Below, in pieces: positions 52,040 to 61,081 of a stretch of DNA of 64,000 nucleotides. The DNA lies in contig JAFUVF010000010.1 in NCBI GenBank assembly GCA_017483735.1, forward strand, positions 1 through 64,000, written 5' to 3'. Both the position numbers and the translations under genes were made by a program. The notes beneath the pieces were generated by a model, which was given only the letters and a program-made list of their open reading frames with translations, searched no databases and was not told where the DNA came from. This DNA is from Lachnospiraceae bacterium. Lineage in GTDB: Bacteria; Bacillota; Clostridia; Lachnospirales; Lachnospiraceae. Within the stretch, counting starts at the first letter, position 1. Every line of letters begins with the position of its first letter.

Positions 52040-53601
52040 AGAATTTCAGGCAGAACAAATATAGATTTTTGTTTTTGGCAATCATGCTCCTTGGAGTTAT
52101 TTCAAGGGGCGTATTGTTTTGGAAAATTCCGGGTGGTATAAACAATGACGAGGCATTCGGCGCCTACGAGGCATACGCTTTGTTAAATTTCGGCACGGAT
52201 TCCGCAGGTTATCATTTTCCCGTGTATCTGGAAACATGGGGGAGCGGTATGAGTGCGCTCAATTCCTATCTTATGCTTCCCTTTATGGCAGTAATAGGCA
52301 AAAAGATACTGGCGGTGCGGCTTCCAAGCTTTATAACGGCATGCGCATCCCTTTTTGCAGCACATTCCCTTATCAAAAGAATGATCAATGAAAGGGCGGC
52401 GCTAATTGTGCTTTTGATGCTTGCAATATCGCCATACCACTATATGATATCCCGCTGGAGCATGGATTGTAATCTGGCGCCGGGGCTTTTGCTCATTGGC
52501 TTTTATTTTTTCATAAGGGGTGCGGAGGAGTCAAAATTTTATATTATATCCGCCGTTTTCTACGGGCTTTCGCTCTATGCCTATATCACGGTGCTTCCCT
52601 ATGTGCCGGTGCTTATCCTTATAATGCTCATATATCTTGCAGTTACGAGGAAGTTAAAAATAGACAAATACGGAATAATTGCGGCTTTGGTGCTTTTTGT
52701 GACGGCGCTTCCGCTGATGCTTTTTATGGCGGTAAATTACGGCGTGATAAAGCCTGTAAATACCGCATTTATCTCGATTCCTGCGCTTTCTGCAATGAGG
52801 GGAGCGGAGGTAAGCTTTGAGGCTCCATTGTGGAATCTTAAAAAGACGATAATGCTTTTAGTCACGCAAAGCGACGGTGTTTACTCCAATGCGGCGGATA
52901 AATACGGCATGTATTACAAGCTGATCCCCATATTTTCCGTGGCAGGGATAATATATTGTGCGGTAAAGCTTATCAAGAGCATTATAAAGAGAGAATATGA
53001 TGCGGCGGCAATGCTTTTATTCCCCTTCGGAGTATCGCTTCTGCAGGGGTCAATCATTATAAATGTCAATATAAACAGGATAAATTCCATACATATTCCG
53101 ATGATAATATTTATCGGTTTGGGGATTTACCTGTTTCTAAATTATGTAAACCAATACTTCAAATATGCCTACGCATTGGGAGGAGCGGTGTTATTGTTCG
53201 TTTTTGCACTATTCCTCCGATTTTATTTTACGGAATACCGCATAAATATAGCAAATATCAACAACGAGGGCTTAGAGGAAGCGATAGAATATGCGGAAGA
53301 ACTGTATTTGAGCGAAAAAACCGCACCGGGGACAAGGATATACACCACACGATATGCCGCAAACTACAGTAAGCTTCTTTTCTACACGGGAATGCCGCCG
53401 GCAGAATATCTTGCGACCAAGGTCTATCAGGAGGATGGTCAGGTAAAGACTCTGGGGCATTATGAGTATGTGGACGATACGGAGGGTATTTACGGTGATA
53501 TCTGCATTACCTATGCGGAGAATGAGGAAAAATGCAGGGAAATGGGATATACCACGAAAGTATTCGACACAGTGTTAGTCGCATACAGACAGAATGCTTA
53601 A
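52033..53601 (+). CDS. GT39-like membrane glycosyltransferase
   Basis: 522 residues with about eleven membrane helices. The first extracytoplasmic loop has WKIPGGINNDEAFGAYEAY, the acidic motif expected of PMT/ArnT-type GT-C enzymes. The C-terminal domain (residues about 405-522) is soluble and extracellular. It should transfer a sugar from a polyprenyl-phosphate donor onto an exported acceptor; donor and acceptor are unknown. A promoter for the ABC operon lies just downstream. Confidence 0.78.
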   Translation: MLENFRQNKYRFLFLAIMLLGVISRGVLFWKIPGGINNDEAFGAYEAYALLNFGTDSAGYHFPVYLETWGSGMSALNSYLMLPFMAVIGKKILAVRLPSFITACASLFAAHSLIKRMINERAALIVLLMLAISPYHYMISRWSMDCNLAPGLLLIGFYFFIRGAEESKFYIISAVFYGLSLYAYITVLPYVPVLILIMLIYLAVTRKLKIDKYGIIAALVLFVTALPLMLFMAVNYGVIKPVNTAFISIPALSAMRGAEVSFEAPLWNLKKTIMLLVTQSDGVYSNAADKYGMYYKLIPIFSVAGIIYCAVKLIKSIIKREYDAAAMLLFPFGVSLLQGSIIINVNINRINSIHIPMIIFIGLGIYLFLNYVNQYFKYAYALGGAVLLFVFALFLRFYFTEYRINIANINNEGLEEAIEYAEELYLSEKTAPGTRIYTTRYAANYSKLLFYTGMPPAEYLATKVYQEDGQVKTLGHYEYVDDTEGIYGDICITYAENEEKCREMGYTTKVFDTVLVAYRQNA

Positions 53602-53637
53602 CAGTCCTCCATACGAAGAATGTACTTATAAAAATAC

Positions 53638-53706
53638 TTGCAATATAAGGACTCTATGTTAAAATGGTAACGATAACTGAATAACTACAGGTTTATCTAA
53701 CCTAAG
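53638..53706 (+). promoter_or_regulatory. Promoter and DtxR/IdeR-like site of ABC transporter operon
   Basis: TTGCAA (53638-53643), a 16-nt spacer and TAAAAT (53660-53665). A site at 53690-53706 reads GGTTTATCTAACCTAAG; its reverse complement CTTAGGTTAGATAAACC contains the IdeR half-site TTAGGTTAG. It shares GTTAGATA with sites at 61048 and 62074. It lies 24 nt after the -10, in the leader. Confidence 0.5.
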
Positions 53707-53723
53707 AAGAGGAGAGAACAACT

Positions 53724-55331
53724 ATGAAAAAAAGATTTTTGAGCTTCTTTCTGGCAGTTCTTACAATGACTACACTTGGCGCATGTCAGGGCAGTACAGC
53801 TCCCGCTTCACAGGATAAGCCGGATGCTTCTCCAGCTCCCACTATGGGCACCACCACCGAGGTCAATTCCTCGATTGCGGAAACCGAGCCCGAGCCGGTG
53901 TACGGAGGAAGCATGGTTGTAGGTATACAGCAGGATATTGACAGTCTTGACCCACACAAAGCAACTGCGGCAGGAACTAAAGAGATTCTGTTTAATATTT
54001 TCGAAGGACTTGTTAAGCCCGACGAGAATGGAAATCTTATATGTGCAGTGGCGAGCGACTATACCGTTTCGGATGACGGACTTGTTTACACCTTTACCTT
54101 AAGGGATGGTGTGAAGTTCCATAACGGAGCGGATGTTGCGGCAGAGGATGTCAAGTATTCTCTGGAAAGAGCTTCGGGGCTTTTGGACGGCACGCCGCTG
54201 ATTTCAGTCTTAAGCGCAATCACAGACGTAACCATCCTTGATGAAAAAACGGTGCAGGTAACACTGGGAGCACCCAATCCTGAGCTTATCTACAGCTTTA
54301 CCGTGGCTATTATCCCTAATGGCAGCGGAGAAGACGCAGAGGCAAGTCCCATTGGAACCGGTCCCTTCGCATTTGAAGCGTATACGCCCCAGGAAGGAAT
54401 TGTCCTTAAGAAGAATGAGAGCTATTGGCAGGAAGGGCTTCCCTATCTTGACGAGGTAAAGTTTAAGATAGTTTCAAGCTCTGATACGGCGCTTTTGGAG
54501 CTTAAGACCGGAAGCATCGATATTTATCCTTATCTTACGGACTCACAGGCTGCGGAGCTTGAAAGCGTATACAAGGTTCAGTCGGCACCCTCCAATGTAG
54601 TGCAGGCATTGTTCCTAAACAATGCAGTGGAGCCGCTTAACGACAAGAAGGTTCGTCAGGCTATATGCTATGCGCTTGATAAGGATGCGATAAATGACTT
54701 CGTATCAGGAGGTAAGGGAACTATAGTTTCCTCGGCAATGCTGCCCACGCTCACGGACTTTTATGAGGATTTAAACTCCACCTATGGCACGGGAGCGAAT
54801 GTGGAGAAGGCAAAGAAGCTTCTGTCGGAAGCAGGATATGCCGACGGATTTGACCTTGAGATAATGATCCCATCCAACTACGAGTTCCATATGCAGACCG
54901 GCGAGGTCGTTGCGGAGCAGTTGAAGGAGGTGGGCATCAACGCCACCATAAATCCGGTCGAATGGAACACATGGCTTTCCGACTGCTATACGGACAGAAA
55001 GTATCAGGCTTCCATCTGCGGCTTTACCTGTGATATGACTCCCGGATACCTTCTTAACAGGTTCCGGAGGGATTCAAAGAAGAACTTCATAAACTTTGAT
55101 TCCGCAGAGTATGATGAGGTTTATGCAAGCGCTCAGGAAGCAAACAATATGAAGGACAGAACCGGATATTACATCAGGCTTCAGGAGATACTTACGGAGG
55201 AAGCGGGAACGGCATTTATTCAGATTCCGCCTGTTACCACCGCTATCGGAAAGGATGTATACGGCTACAGATTTTACCCTGTATATGTGCAGGATATGAG
55301 CACGGTATTCAAGGGGACAAGACAGAACTAA
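53724..55331 (+). CDS. ABC transporter substrate-binding lipoprotein, family 5 (DppA/NikA type)
   Basis: 535 residues. The lipobox TLGAC places the acylated Cys near residue 20, after a short Lys-rich signal peptide. A Ser/Thr/Pro-rich linker leads to the SBP_bac_5 domain (GSMVVGIQQDIDSLDPHKAT, YTFTLRDGVKFHNGADVAAEDVKYS, NDKKVRQAICYALDKDA). It captures peptides, nickel or related solutes. A DtxR-like site in the leader suggests metal-related control (inference). It is first in a complete transporter operon. Confidence 0.92.
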   Translation: MKKRFLSFFLAVLTMTTLGACQGSTAPASQDKPDASPAPTMGTTTEVNSSIAETEPEPVYGGSMVVGIQQDIDSLDPHKATAAGTKEILFNIFEGLVKPDENGNLICAVASDYTVSDDGLVYTFTLRDGVKFHNGADVAAEDVKYSLERASGLLDGTPLISVLSAITDVTILDEKTVQVTLGAPNPELIYSFTVAIIPNGSGEDAEASPIGTGPFAFEAYTPQEGIVLKKNESYWQEGLPYLDEVKFKIVSSSDTALLELKTGSIDIYPYLTDSQAAELESVYKVQSAPSNVVQALFLNNAVEPLNDKKVRQAICYALDKDAINDFVSGGKGTIVSSAMLPTLTDFYEDLNSTYGTGANVEKAKKLLSEAGYADGFDLEIMIPSNYEFHMQTGEVVAEQLKEVGINATINPVEWNTWLSDCYTDRKYQASICGFTCDMTPGYLLNRFRRDSKKNFINFDSAEYDEVYASAQEANNMKDRTGYYIRLQEILTEEAGTAFIQIPPVTTAIGKDVYGYRFYPVYVQDMSTVFKGTRQN

Positions 55332-55354
55332 GCTAAAAATAAACGGAGGCGGCT

Positions 55355-56314
55355 ATGAGATACCTGTTGAAGAAGATAATGACTCTCAGTGTGACATTAT
55401 TTCTGGTATCAGTAGCCGCCTTTATTGCTTTCCAGATAATCCCGGGGGATGTGGTAGGCTCCATTTTGGGAACGGAAGCCACCCCCGAGAGGGAGGAGGA
55501 GCTCAGGCATGAGCTTATGCTTGACAGACCTCCGGTAGAGAGATATTTTCATTGGCTCTTTAATGTTGTAAAGGGAAATCTGGGAGTGAGCTACAGATAT
55601 TCGAAAAATATGAATGAGATGATGCCGGTAAAAGAGCTTATCGGGGATAAGCTTCCGGTGACATTAAGTCTTGCGGCTTTGTCCATTCTTTTTATAATTG
55701 CGGTTTCCATACCGTTGGGAGTTTTGTGGGCGAGGAGCAAGAGCAGAGCTTTGGACGCTGCCCTGTCGGTGCTTACACAGGTTTCAATGGCGATACCCGC
55801 ATTTTTCATAGGAATACTTATGACATACCTCTTCGGGATAGCGCTTAAGCTTTTCAGCCCCGGAGCCTATGTCAGCTATCACAAGGATTTCAAGGGCTTC
55901 ATCACCTATCTCATATTCCCCGCAATATCGATCGCAATACCGAAGATTGGTATGACGGCACGTTTTTTGAGAAACTCCATGCTCACGGAGATTAAGTCGG
56001 ATTATGTGAGAACTGCATATTCAAAGGGCTGCTCCGAGAGAAGGGTAATGTACGGGCATGTCCTCAAAAATGCGCTTATGCCGGTAATAACCTTCCTAGG
56101 CATGATAATAGCGGAGATTGTCGCCGGCTCCATAGTGATAGAGCAGGTTTTTTCCCTGCCGGGCATAGGAAGGCTTCTCATAAGCTCAATATCCACAAGG
56201 GATTTCCCGGTGGTTGAGATTTTAATCTTGTATATAACCTTTGTGGTAATATTTGTTTATTTTACGGTGGACATACTCTACAGGGTAATTGACCCGAGAA
56301 TCAGCGGAAAATAA
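55355..56314 (+). CDS. ABC transporter permease, DppB type
   Basis: 319 residues with six helices. The family N-terminus (RYLLKKIMTLSVTLFLVSVA) and the inner EAA loop RTAYSKGCSERRVMYGHVLKNALMP (about 220-245) contact the ATPase. CGGAGG lies upstream. It pairs with the next permease. Confidence 0.93.
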   Translation: MRYLLKKIMTLSVTLFLVSVAAFIAFQIIPGDVVGSILGTEATPEREEELRHELMLDRPPVERYFHWLFNVVKGNLGVSYRYSKNMNEMMPVKELIGDKLPVTLSLAALSILFIIAVSIPLGVLWARSKSRALDAALSVLTQVSMAIPAFFIGILMTYLFGIALKLFSPGAYVSYHKDFKGFITYLIFPAISIAIPKIGMTARFLRNSMLTEIKSDYVRTAYSKGCSERRVMYGHVLKNALMPVITFLGMIIAEIVAGSIVIEQVFSLPGIGRLLISSISTRDFPVVEILILYITFVVIFVYFTVDILYRVIDPRISGK

Positions 56315-56327
56315 TTTGCTTCGGATT

Positions 56328-57161
56328 ATGAAAATAAGAGGAATATTAAAAAATAAATACCTTTTGACAGGCGCAGGGATGACCTTTATTATACTTTTTG
56401 CCGCTCTGTTAAGCGTTTTCTGGACGCCGTATTCGACAACGGCAATGAGCATATCCGAAAGATTTGCAGCCCCGTCCCCAAGACATCTCTTTGGGACGGA
56501 CAATTTCGGAAGGGATATTTTTTCGAGAGTAATGTGCGGAATAGGCTCCACTGTGCTGATAAGCTTTATGATAGTGGCGATTTCAGCCACCGCAGGCATT
56601 TTGATAGGCGCCTTTACAGGATATTTCGGCGGTATACTGGATGAGATAGTTATGCGCATAACGGATGCGATAAACGGATTTCCCAGCATCCTTTTGGCGC
56701 TTGTAGTGATAAGCATATTGGGACCGGGCAGGCACAATCTGATCGTTTCCTTAGGCATTGCCTTCGTTCCAAGCTATGTGAGGATCGTAAGGGGAGAATT
56801 CATCCGATTAAGGGATGCTGACTATATTATGAGGGCAAAGCTGATGGGAGTATCGAAGCTAAGAATATTATTTGTACATATTCTTCCCAATATATTCTCC
56901 ACCTTCTGGGTATCCGTGATGATTGGCTTCAACAACGGAATACTTGCGGAGAGCGGTATGAGCTATTTGGGTATAGGCGTACAGCCCCCGGATGCGACAC
57001 TCGGGAATATGCTTTCGGATGCACAGGGTTATCTTACGAGGGCTCCGTGGTACGCCATTGCGCCGGGGCTTACAATAGTGTGGATAGTGCTTGGCTTCTC
57101 CATTTTTTCGGAGGGCGTAAGGCGTGAGGCGGAAAGGAAGGGGCAGTATGATAAGGGTTAA
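56328..57161 (+). CDS. ABC transporter permease, DppC type
   Basis: 277 residues from ATG 56328; a TTG at 56289 overlaps the previous gene. DppC features: the short N-terminal hydrophobic helix, RHLFGTDNFGRDIFSRV, EAA loop RAKLMGVSKLRILFVHILPN and the ending YLGIGVQPPDATLG. The 3' end overlaps the ATPase gene by 14 nt. The RBS before the ATG is weak, suggesting coupling. Confidence 0.92.
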   Translation: MKIRGILKNKYLLTGAGMTFIILFAALLSVFWTPYSTTAMSISERFAAPSPRHLFGTDNFGRDIFSRVMCGIGSTVLISFMIVAISATAGILIGAFTGYFGGILDEIVMRITDAINGFPSILLALVVISILGPGRHNLIVSLGIAFVPSYVRIVRGEFIRLRDADYIMRAKLMGVSKLRILFVHILPNIFSTFWVSVMIGFNNGILAESGMSYLGIGVQPPDATLGNMLSDAQGYLTRAPWYAIAPGLTIVWIVLGFSIFSEGVRREAERKGQYDKG

Positions 57162-58701
57162 AAATCTGACTGTTTCCTTCGGAGGTAAGACGGCGGTAAA
57201 CGGCATAGACTTTGAAATAAATAAGGGAGAGATAGTGGGGGTGGTCGGAGAATCCGGCTCCGGCAAATCAGTAACCGCCCTGTCAATAATGGGGCTTTTG
57301 AGCGACGAGGCGGACATTTGCGGCGGGGATGTGTATTTTGAAGAGACGGCGCTTCTGGAGAACGGAAGGAAGGCTGAAGACTCCGTATACAGGACGTTTA
57401 GGGGAAATATGATATCAATGATATTTCAGGAGCCTATGACCTCATTAAACCCCACCAAAAGGGTCGGCGCACAGGTTGCGGAGATGCTAAGGCTCCATAC
57501 GGATACACACAAGGATGAAATAAGGGGAAGGGTCTGTGAGACCTTTTTGTCGGTGGGGCTCAAAGACCCGGATGAGCTTTATGATAAATATCCCCACGAG
57601 CTGTCCGGGGGGATGAGACAGAGGGTAATGATCGCAATGGGAATCATATGCAAGCCTGCCCTCATAATAGCTGATGAGCCCACAACGGCTCTCGATGTGA
57701 CGGTACAGAACCAGATAATTGCTCTCCTCAAAAGGATATGCAGCGAGAACACCATAGGTCTTTTGTTCATAACCCACGATTTGAATCTTGCAAAAAGAAT
57801 ATGCAATCGTGTGCTTGTGATGAAGGACGGAATCATTGTGGAGCAGGGCGCAACGAAGGATATATTCGAAGACCCGAGAAATGAATACACTAAGCGCTTA
57901 ATAGAGGCTGTGCCATCAAGAATTCACAAAAAGGACAGGGGAAAGCCGGGTAAGGAAAATGTGCTCTCGGTCTCGGAGCTTAATGTCTTTTACAGAGACG
58001 GCGGAAACAGCCTGTTTTCGGGGAAAAGCTTAAGGCATATAATAAAGGATGTAAGCTTTGAGATAAAAAGAGGAGAGATACTGGGGCTTGTGGGGGAGAG
58101 CGGATGCGGAAAAACCACTCTCTCAAAGGCGGTTTTGGGATTAAACAAAAATTACACCGGAAAGGTTGAGCATTTTTCGGAATATCCGCAGATGATATTT
58201 CAGGACCCTTATTCCAGCTTAAATCCCACAAAGACTGTCGGCTGGCTCCTTATGGAGCCTCTTAGGGCGAAGGCAGATCAAAAGCCGGGGGTAAGGTACA
58301 GCGCAGAGGATATAAGAAGCGCCGCATATGATATGCTTAAAAAGGTGGAGCTTTCGGAGGATACCTTCCGTAAATATCCGGCACAGCTCTCCGGCGGTCA
58401 GAGACAGAGGGTATCCATCGGGCAGGCGCTTATAACCCATCCGTCCCTTGTCATAGCGGATGAGCCGGTATCTGCCTTGGACGTCACGATACAGGCGCAG
58501 ATAATGGAGCTTATGCTTAAGCTTAAGGAGGATATGGCGCTTTCATATCTCTTTATCTCCCACGATATAAATGTGGTATATCAGATGTGCGACAGGATAA
58601 TGGTAATGAAGTCCGGCGAAATCGTAGAGACGGGCGATACCAGAGAAATCTACGAAAGCCCCAGGGAGGAATATACGAGGTTACTTCTGGCGGAGTCGTA
58701 A
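57148..58701 (+). CDS. Fused dual ABC ATPase (DppD-DppF type)
   Basis: 517 residues from ATG 57148, with GGAAGGGG upstream. Half 1: Walker A GESGSGKS (about 38-45), LSGGMRQR, IIADEPTTALD. Half 2: Walker A GESGCGKTT (about 318), LSGGQRQR, VIADEPVSALD. The two subunits that are usually separate (OppD, OppF) are one protein, with a linker near 265-275. Both sites look catalytically complete. It energises the permeases encoded upstream. Confidence 0.95.
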   Translation: MIRVKNLTVSFGGKTAVNGIDFEINKGEIVGVVGESGSGKSVTALSIMGLLSDEADICGGDVYFEETALLENGRKAEDSVYRTFRGNMISMIFQEPMTSLNPTKRVGAQVAEMLRLHTDTHKDEIRGRVCETFLSVGLKDPDELYDKYPHELSGGMRQRVMIAMGIICKPALIIADEPTTALDVTVQNQIIALLKRICSENTIGLLFITHDLNLAKRICNRVLVMKDGIIVEQGATKDIFEDPRNEYTKRLIEAVPSRIHKKDRGKPGKENVLSVSELNVFYRDGGNSLFSGKSLRHIIKDVSFEIKRGEILGLVGESGCGKTTLSKAVLGLNKNYTGKVEHFSEYPQMIFQDPYSSLNPTKTVGWLLMEPLRAKADQKPGVRYSAEDIRSAAYDMLKKVELSEDTFRKYPAQLSGGQRQRVSIGQALITHPSLVIADEPVSALDVTIQAQIMELMLKLKEDMALSYLFISHDINVVYQMCDRIMVMKSGEIVETGDTREIYESPREEYTRLLLAES

Positions 58702-58780
58702 TGCCTTGCGAAGGGCAGTCAAATGTGATATATATTTGAAGTATAAGGCGGTTTTATAAACCCTGAATTTGGAGGTCAAT

Positions 58781-59797
58781 ATGTCAGAACAGGTAAATAC
58801 GGAAAAGAAGAAGATGCTCCTAAGCGGAATACAGCCCACGGGAGTGTTTACATTGGGAAATTATATAGGAGCCATCAGAAACTGGGGGCAGATGCAGGAG
58901 GATTACGACTGTGCGTATTTTATTGCAGATTTGCATTCCCTCACGGTGCGTCAGGAGGCTTCGGAGCTGAAAAAGCGCATAAAGGAGGCTTATGCACTTT
59001 TACTTGCCTGCGGCATTGACCCCGAAAAGAGCATTGTCTTCATTCAAAGTCATGTGCCGACACATGCGGAGCTTGGCTGGATACTTCAATGCTATACACA
59101 GTTTGGGGAGCTCTCCAGAATGACGCAGTTTAAGGACAAGTCGGCGCAGCACCCCGAGAATGTGAATGCGGGACTTTTTGCGTATCCTGCCCTTATGGCT
59201 GCGGATATACTTCTCTATCAGCCGGATTTCGTGCCCGTGGGTGTGGATCAGAAGCAGCATATAGAGCTTACGAGAACCATAGTAAACCGCATAAACGGTA
59301 TATACGGGGATGTCTTTAAGATGCCGGAGCCCTATATCGGAAAGAGCGGCGCAAAGATAATGTCCTTGCAGTCGCCGGATAAAAAGATGTCAAAATCCGA
59401 CGAAAATCCCAACGGATATGTGACTATTCTCGACGAGCCCAATGTAATAATGAACAAGTTCAAGCGTGCAGTGACGGACAGCGAGACAGAGGTGGTATTC
59501 AGAGAGGGGAAGGATGGCATAAACAATCTTATGACCATTTATTCCGTGCTTACAAACAAGAGCCTTGAAGAGGTTCAGAAGGAATTTGAGGGTAAGGGCT
59601 ACGGCGATTTCAAGAAGGCTGTGGGAGAGTGTGTAGTGGACGCGCTTACACCGATAAGAGAGAATTACGCAAGGCTCATAAAGGACAATGCGTATTTGGA
59701 GGAGTGCTACAAAAAGGGTGCAGAGCAGGCAACACGCATTTCTTACAGAACTCTTGCGAAGGTTAAGAAAAAGGTGGGGCTTTTGCCTCCGGCGTAA
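58781..59797 (+). CDS. trpS: Tryptophanyl-tRNA synthetase
   Basis: 338 residues from ATG 58781, with TTGGAGGTC upstream. Class I motifs: SGIQPTGVFTLGNYIGA (HIGH equivalent, about 14-30) and DKKMSKSDENPN (KMSKS, about 204-215). GVDQKQHIELTR binds Trp. No T-box leader was found in the 79-nt gap upstream. Confidence 0.96.
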   Translation: MSEQVNTEKKKMLLSGIQPTGVFTLGNYIGAIRNWGQMQEDYDCAYFIADLHSLTVRQEASELKKRIKEAYALLLACGIDPEKSIVFIQSHVPTHAELGWILQCYTQFGELSRMTQFKDKSAQHPENVNAGLFAYPALMAADILLYQPDFVPVGVDQKQHIELTRTIVNRINGIYGDVFKMPEPYIGKSGAKIMSLQSPDKKMSKSDENPNGYVTILDEPNVIMNKFKRAVTDSETEVVFREGKDGINNLMTIYSVLTNKSLEEVQKEFEGKGYGDFKKAVGECVVDALTPIRENYARLIKDNAYLEECYKKGAEQATRISYRTLAKVKKKVGLLPPA

Positions 59798-59820
59798 AAC
59801 AGGGTATACAGGAGGTTCGA

Positions 59821-60978
59821 ATGATAAGAGCAGCAGTTATAGGGGTCGGAAATATGGGCAGCAGATATGCAAGGATATTGCAGGATGGGGCAATAGAGGG
59901 CATGGAGTTAGCTGCGATCACGAGGGTAAGAGGGGAGTACAGGGAGCTTTTAAAGCCCTCAATAGATGAGGGACTTCCAGTGTTTGAGACCGCAGATGCG
60001 CTTTTTGATGCGCTGGAGGACGGTAAACTCAAGCTTGATGCGGTAATTATCGCTACACCTCATTTTGCGCATGAAGAAATAGCGGTGCGAGCCTTCAAAA
60101 ACGGCTTGAATGTGTTGAGCGACAAGCCCTCCGGCGTGTATTCAAGACAGGCACGTCTTATGGAGGAGGCTGCGGATAAGTCGGGCAAGGTTTTTTCAAT
60201 GGTCTTTAATCAAAGGACGCTTCCCATATACAGACAGATCAAGGAAATAGCAGAGAGCAAAAGATACGGCGCATTAAAGCGGTTTAACTGGGTCGTGACG
60301 GACTGGTACAGACCGGAAGAATATTACAAATCCAGCTCGTGGCACGCAAGATGGGACAAGGACGGCGGAGGCGTGCTCCTTAACCAATGCCCCCACAATC
60401 TGGATCTCCTCCAATGGATATGCGGTATGCCGGTAAGAGTGCAGGCATTCTGCAAGGAAGGACATTTCCACGACATTGAGGTGGAGGATGATGTGACCGC
60501 ATATATGGAATGGGAGAACTCTGCGACGGGTACATTCATAACCTCAACCGGGGATGCGCCGGGAGTAAACAGGCTGGAGCTCTCCTTTGAGGAGGCAATG
60601 CTTGTCTGTGAAAAGGGAAAATTGAGGATAGGGGAGATAGAGCCCGAAACGGGCATGCGTGAAGCGGAATACAGAAGAACCTCAAAGGATTTTTTCCGGC
60701 ATATAGACGGCACATGGACTGAAAGCGAGCCCGAAAAAGAGGATAAGCCATATGAAAAGATATTGCAGGGCTTTGCTGATGAATGTAACGGTAAGGGAAA
60801 GAGCGTCGCTGACGGCAGGGAAGGCAGAAAGAGCCTGATCCTTTCAAATGCGATGTATCTTTCATCCTGGGAAAAGCGTATGGTGGATATACCCGATATA
60901 GGGAGCGGGAAGGAGCTTCTATTCGAGGAGGAATTTGAGCGGGAGCTCAACAAAAGGATAGCTTCGGCAAAGGGATAA
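59821..60978 (+). CDS. Gfo/Idh/MocA family NAD(P)-dependent oxidoreductase
   Basis: 385 residues. The Rossmann motif GVGNMGSRYARILQ (7-20) is followed by VIIATPHFAHEEIA and LSDKPSGVYSRQAR, where Lys of the DKP motif is catalytic, and by GGGVLLNQCPHNLDLLQWICG with the His of the second motif. These enzymes oxidise or epimerise sugars and cyclitols; the substrate is unknown. AGGAGG precedes the ATG. A terminator follows. Confidence 0.92.
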   Translation: MIRAAVIGVGNMGSRYARILQDGAIEGMELAAITRVRGEYRELLKPSIDEGLPVFETADALFDALEDGKLKLDAVIIATPHFAHEEIAVRAFKNGLNVLSDKPSGVYSRQARLMEEAADKSGKVFSMVFNQRTLPIYRQIKEIAESKRYGALKRFNWVVTDWYRPEEYYKSSSWHARWDKDGGGVLLNQCPHNLDLLQWICGMPVRVQAFCKEGHFHDIEVEDDVTAYMEWENSATGTFITSTGDAPGVNRLELSFEEAMLVCEKGKLRIGEIEPETGMREAEYRRTSKDFFRHIDGTWTESEPEKEDKPYEKILQGFADECNGKGKSVADGREGRKSLILSNAMYLSSWEKRMVDIPDIGSGKELLFEEEFERELNKRIASAKG

Positions 60979-60982
60979 TCAA

Positions 60983-61024
60983 GCGTCAAGAAGTGAGATA
61001 TATACATCTTGACGCATTTTTTTA
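60983..61024 (+). terminator. Terminator after oxidoreductase gene, overlapping metAP promoter
   Basis: GCGTCAAGA (60983-60991) pairs with TCTTGACGC (61007-61015), then ATTTTTTT. The right arm contains the TTGACG that serves as the metAP -35. Confidence 0.75.
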
Positions 61025-61063
61025 TAAAGGTTATAATCCCCTTTGTGGTTAGATATTACTAAC
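61009..61063 (+). promoter_or_regulatory. metAP promoter with DtxR-like palindrome
   Basis: TTGACG (61009-61014), a 17-nt spacer, TATAAT (61032-61037). The perfect-armed palindrome GTTAG-ATATTA-CTAAC (61048-61063) sits over the expected transcript start. It closely matches GTTAG-ATAAAA-CTAAC at 62074-62089. Confidence 0.55.
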
Positions 61064-61081
61064 GGATAAGAGGAAAGCAAA

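Noticed and set aside
58702..58780. T-box riboswitch upstream of trpS
   Set aside because: The gap is only 79 nt and lacks the T-box TGGNACCGCG sequence and a specifier stem.
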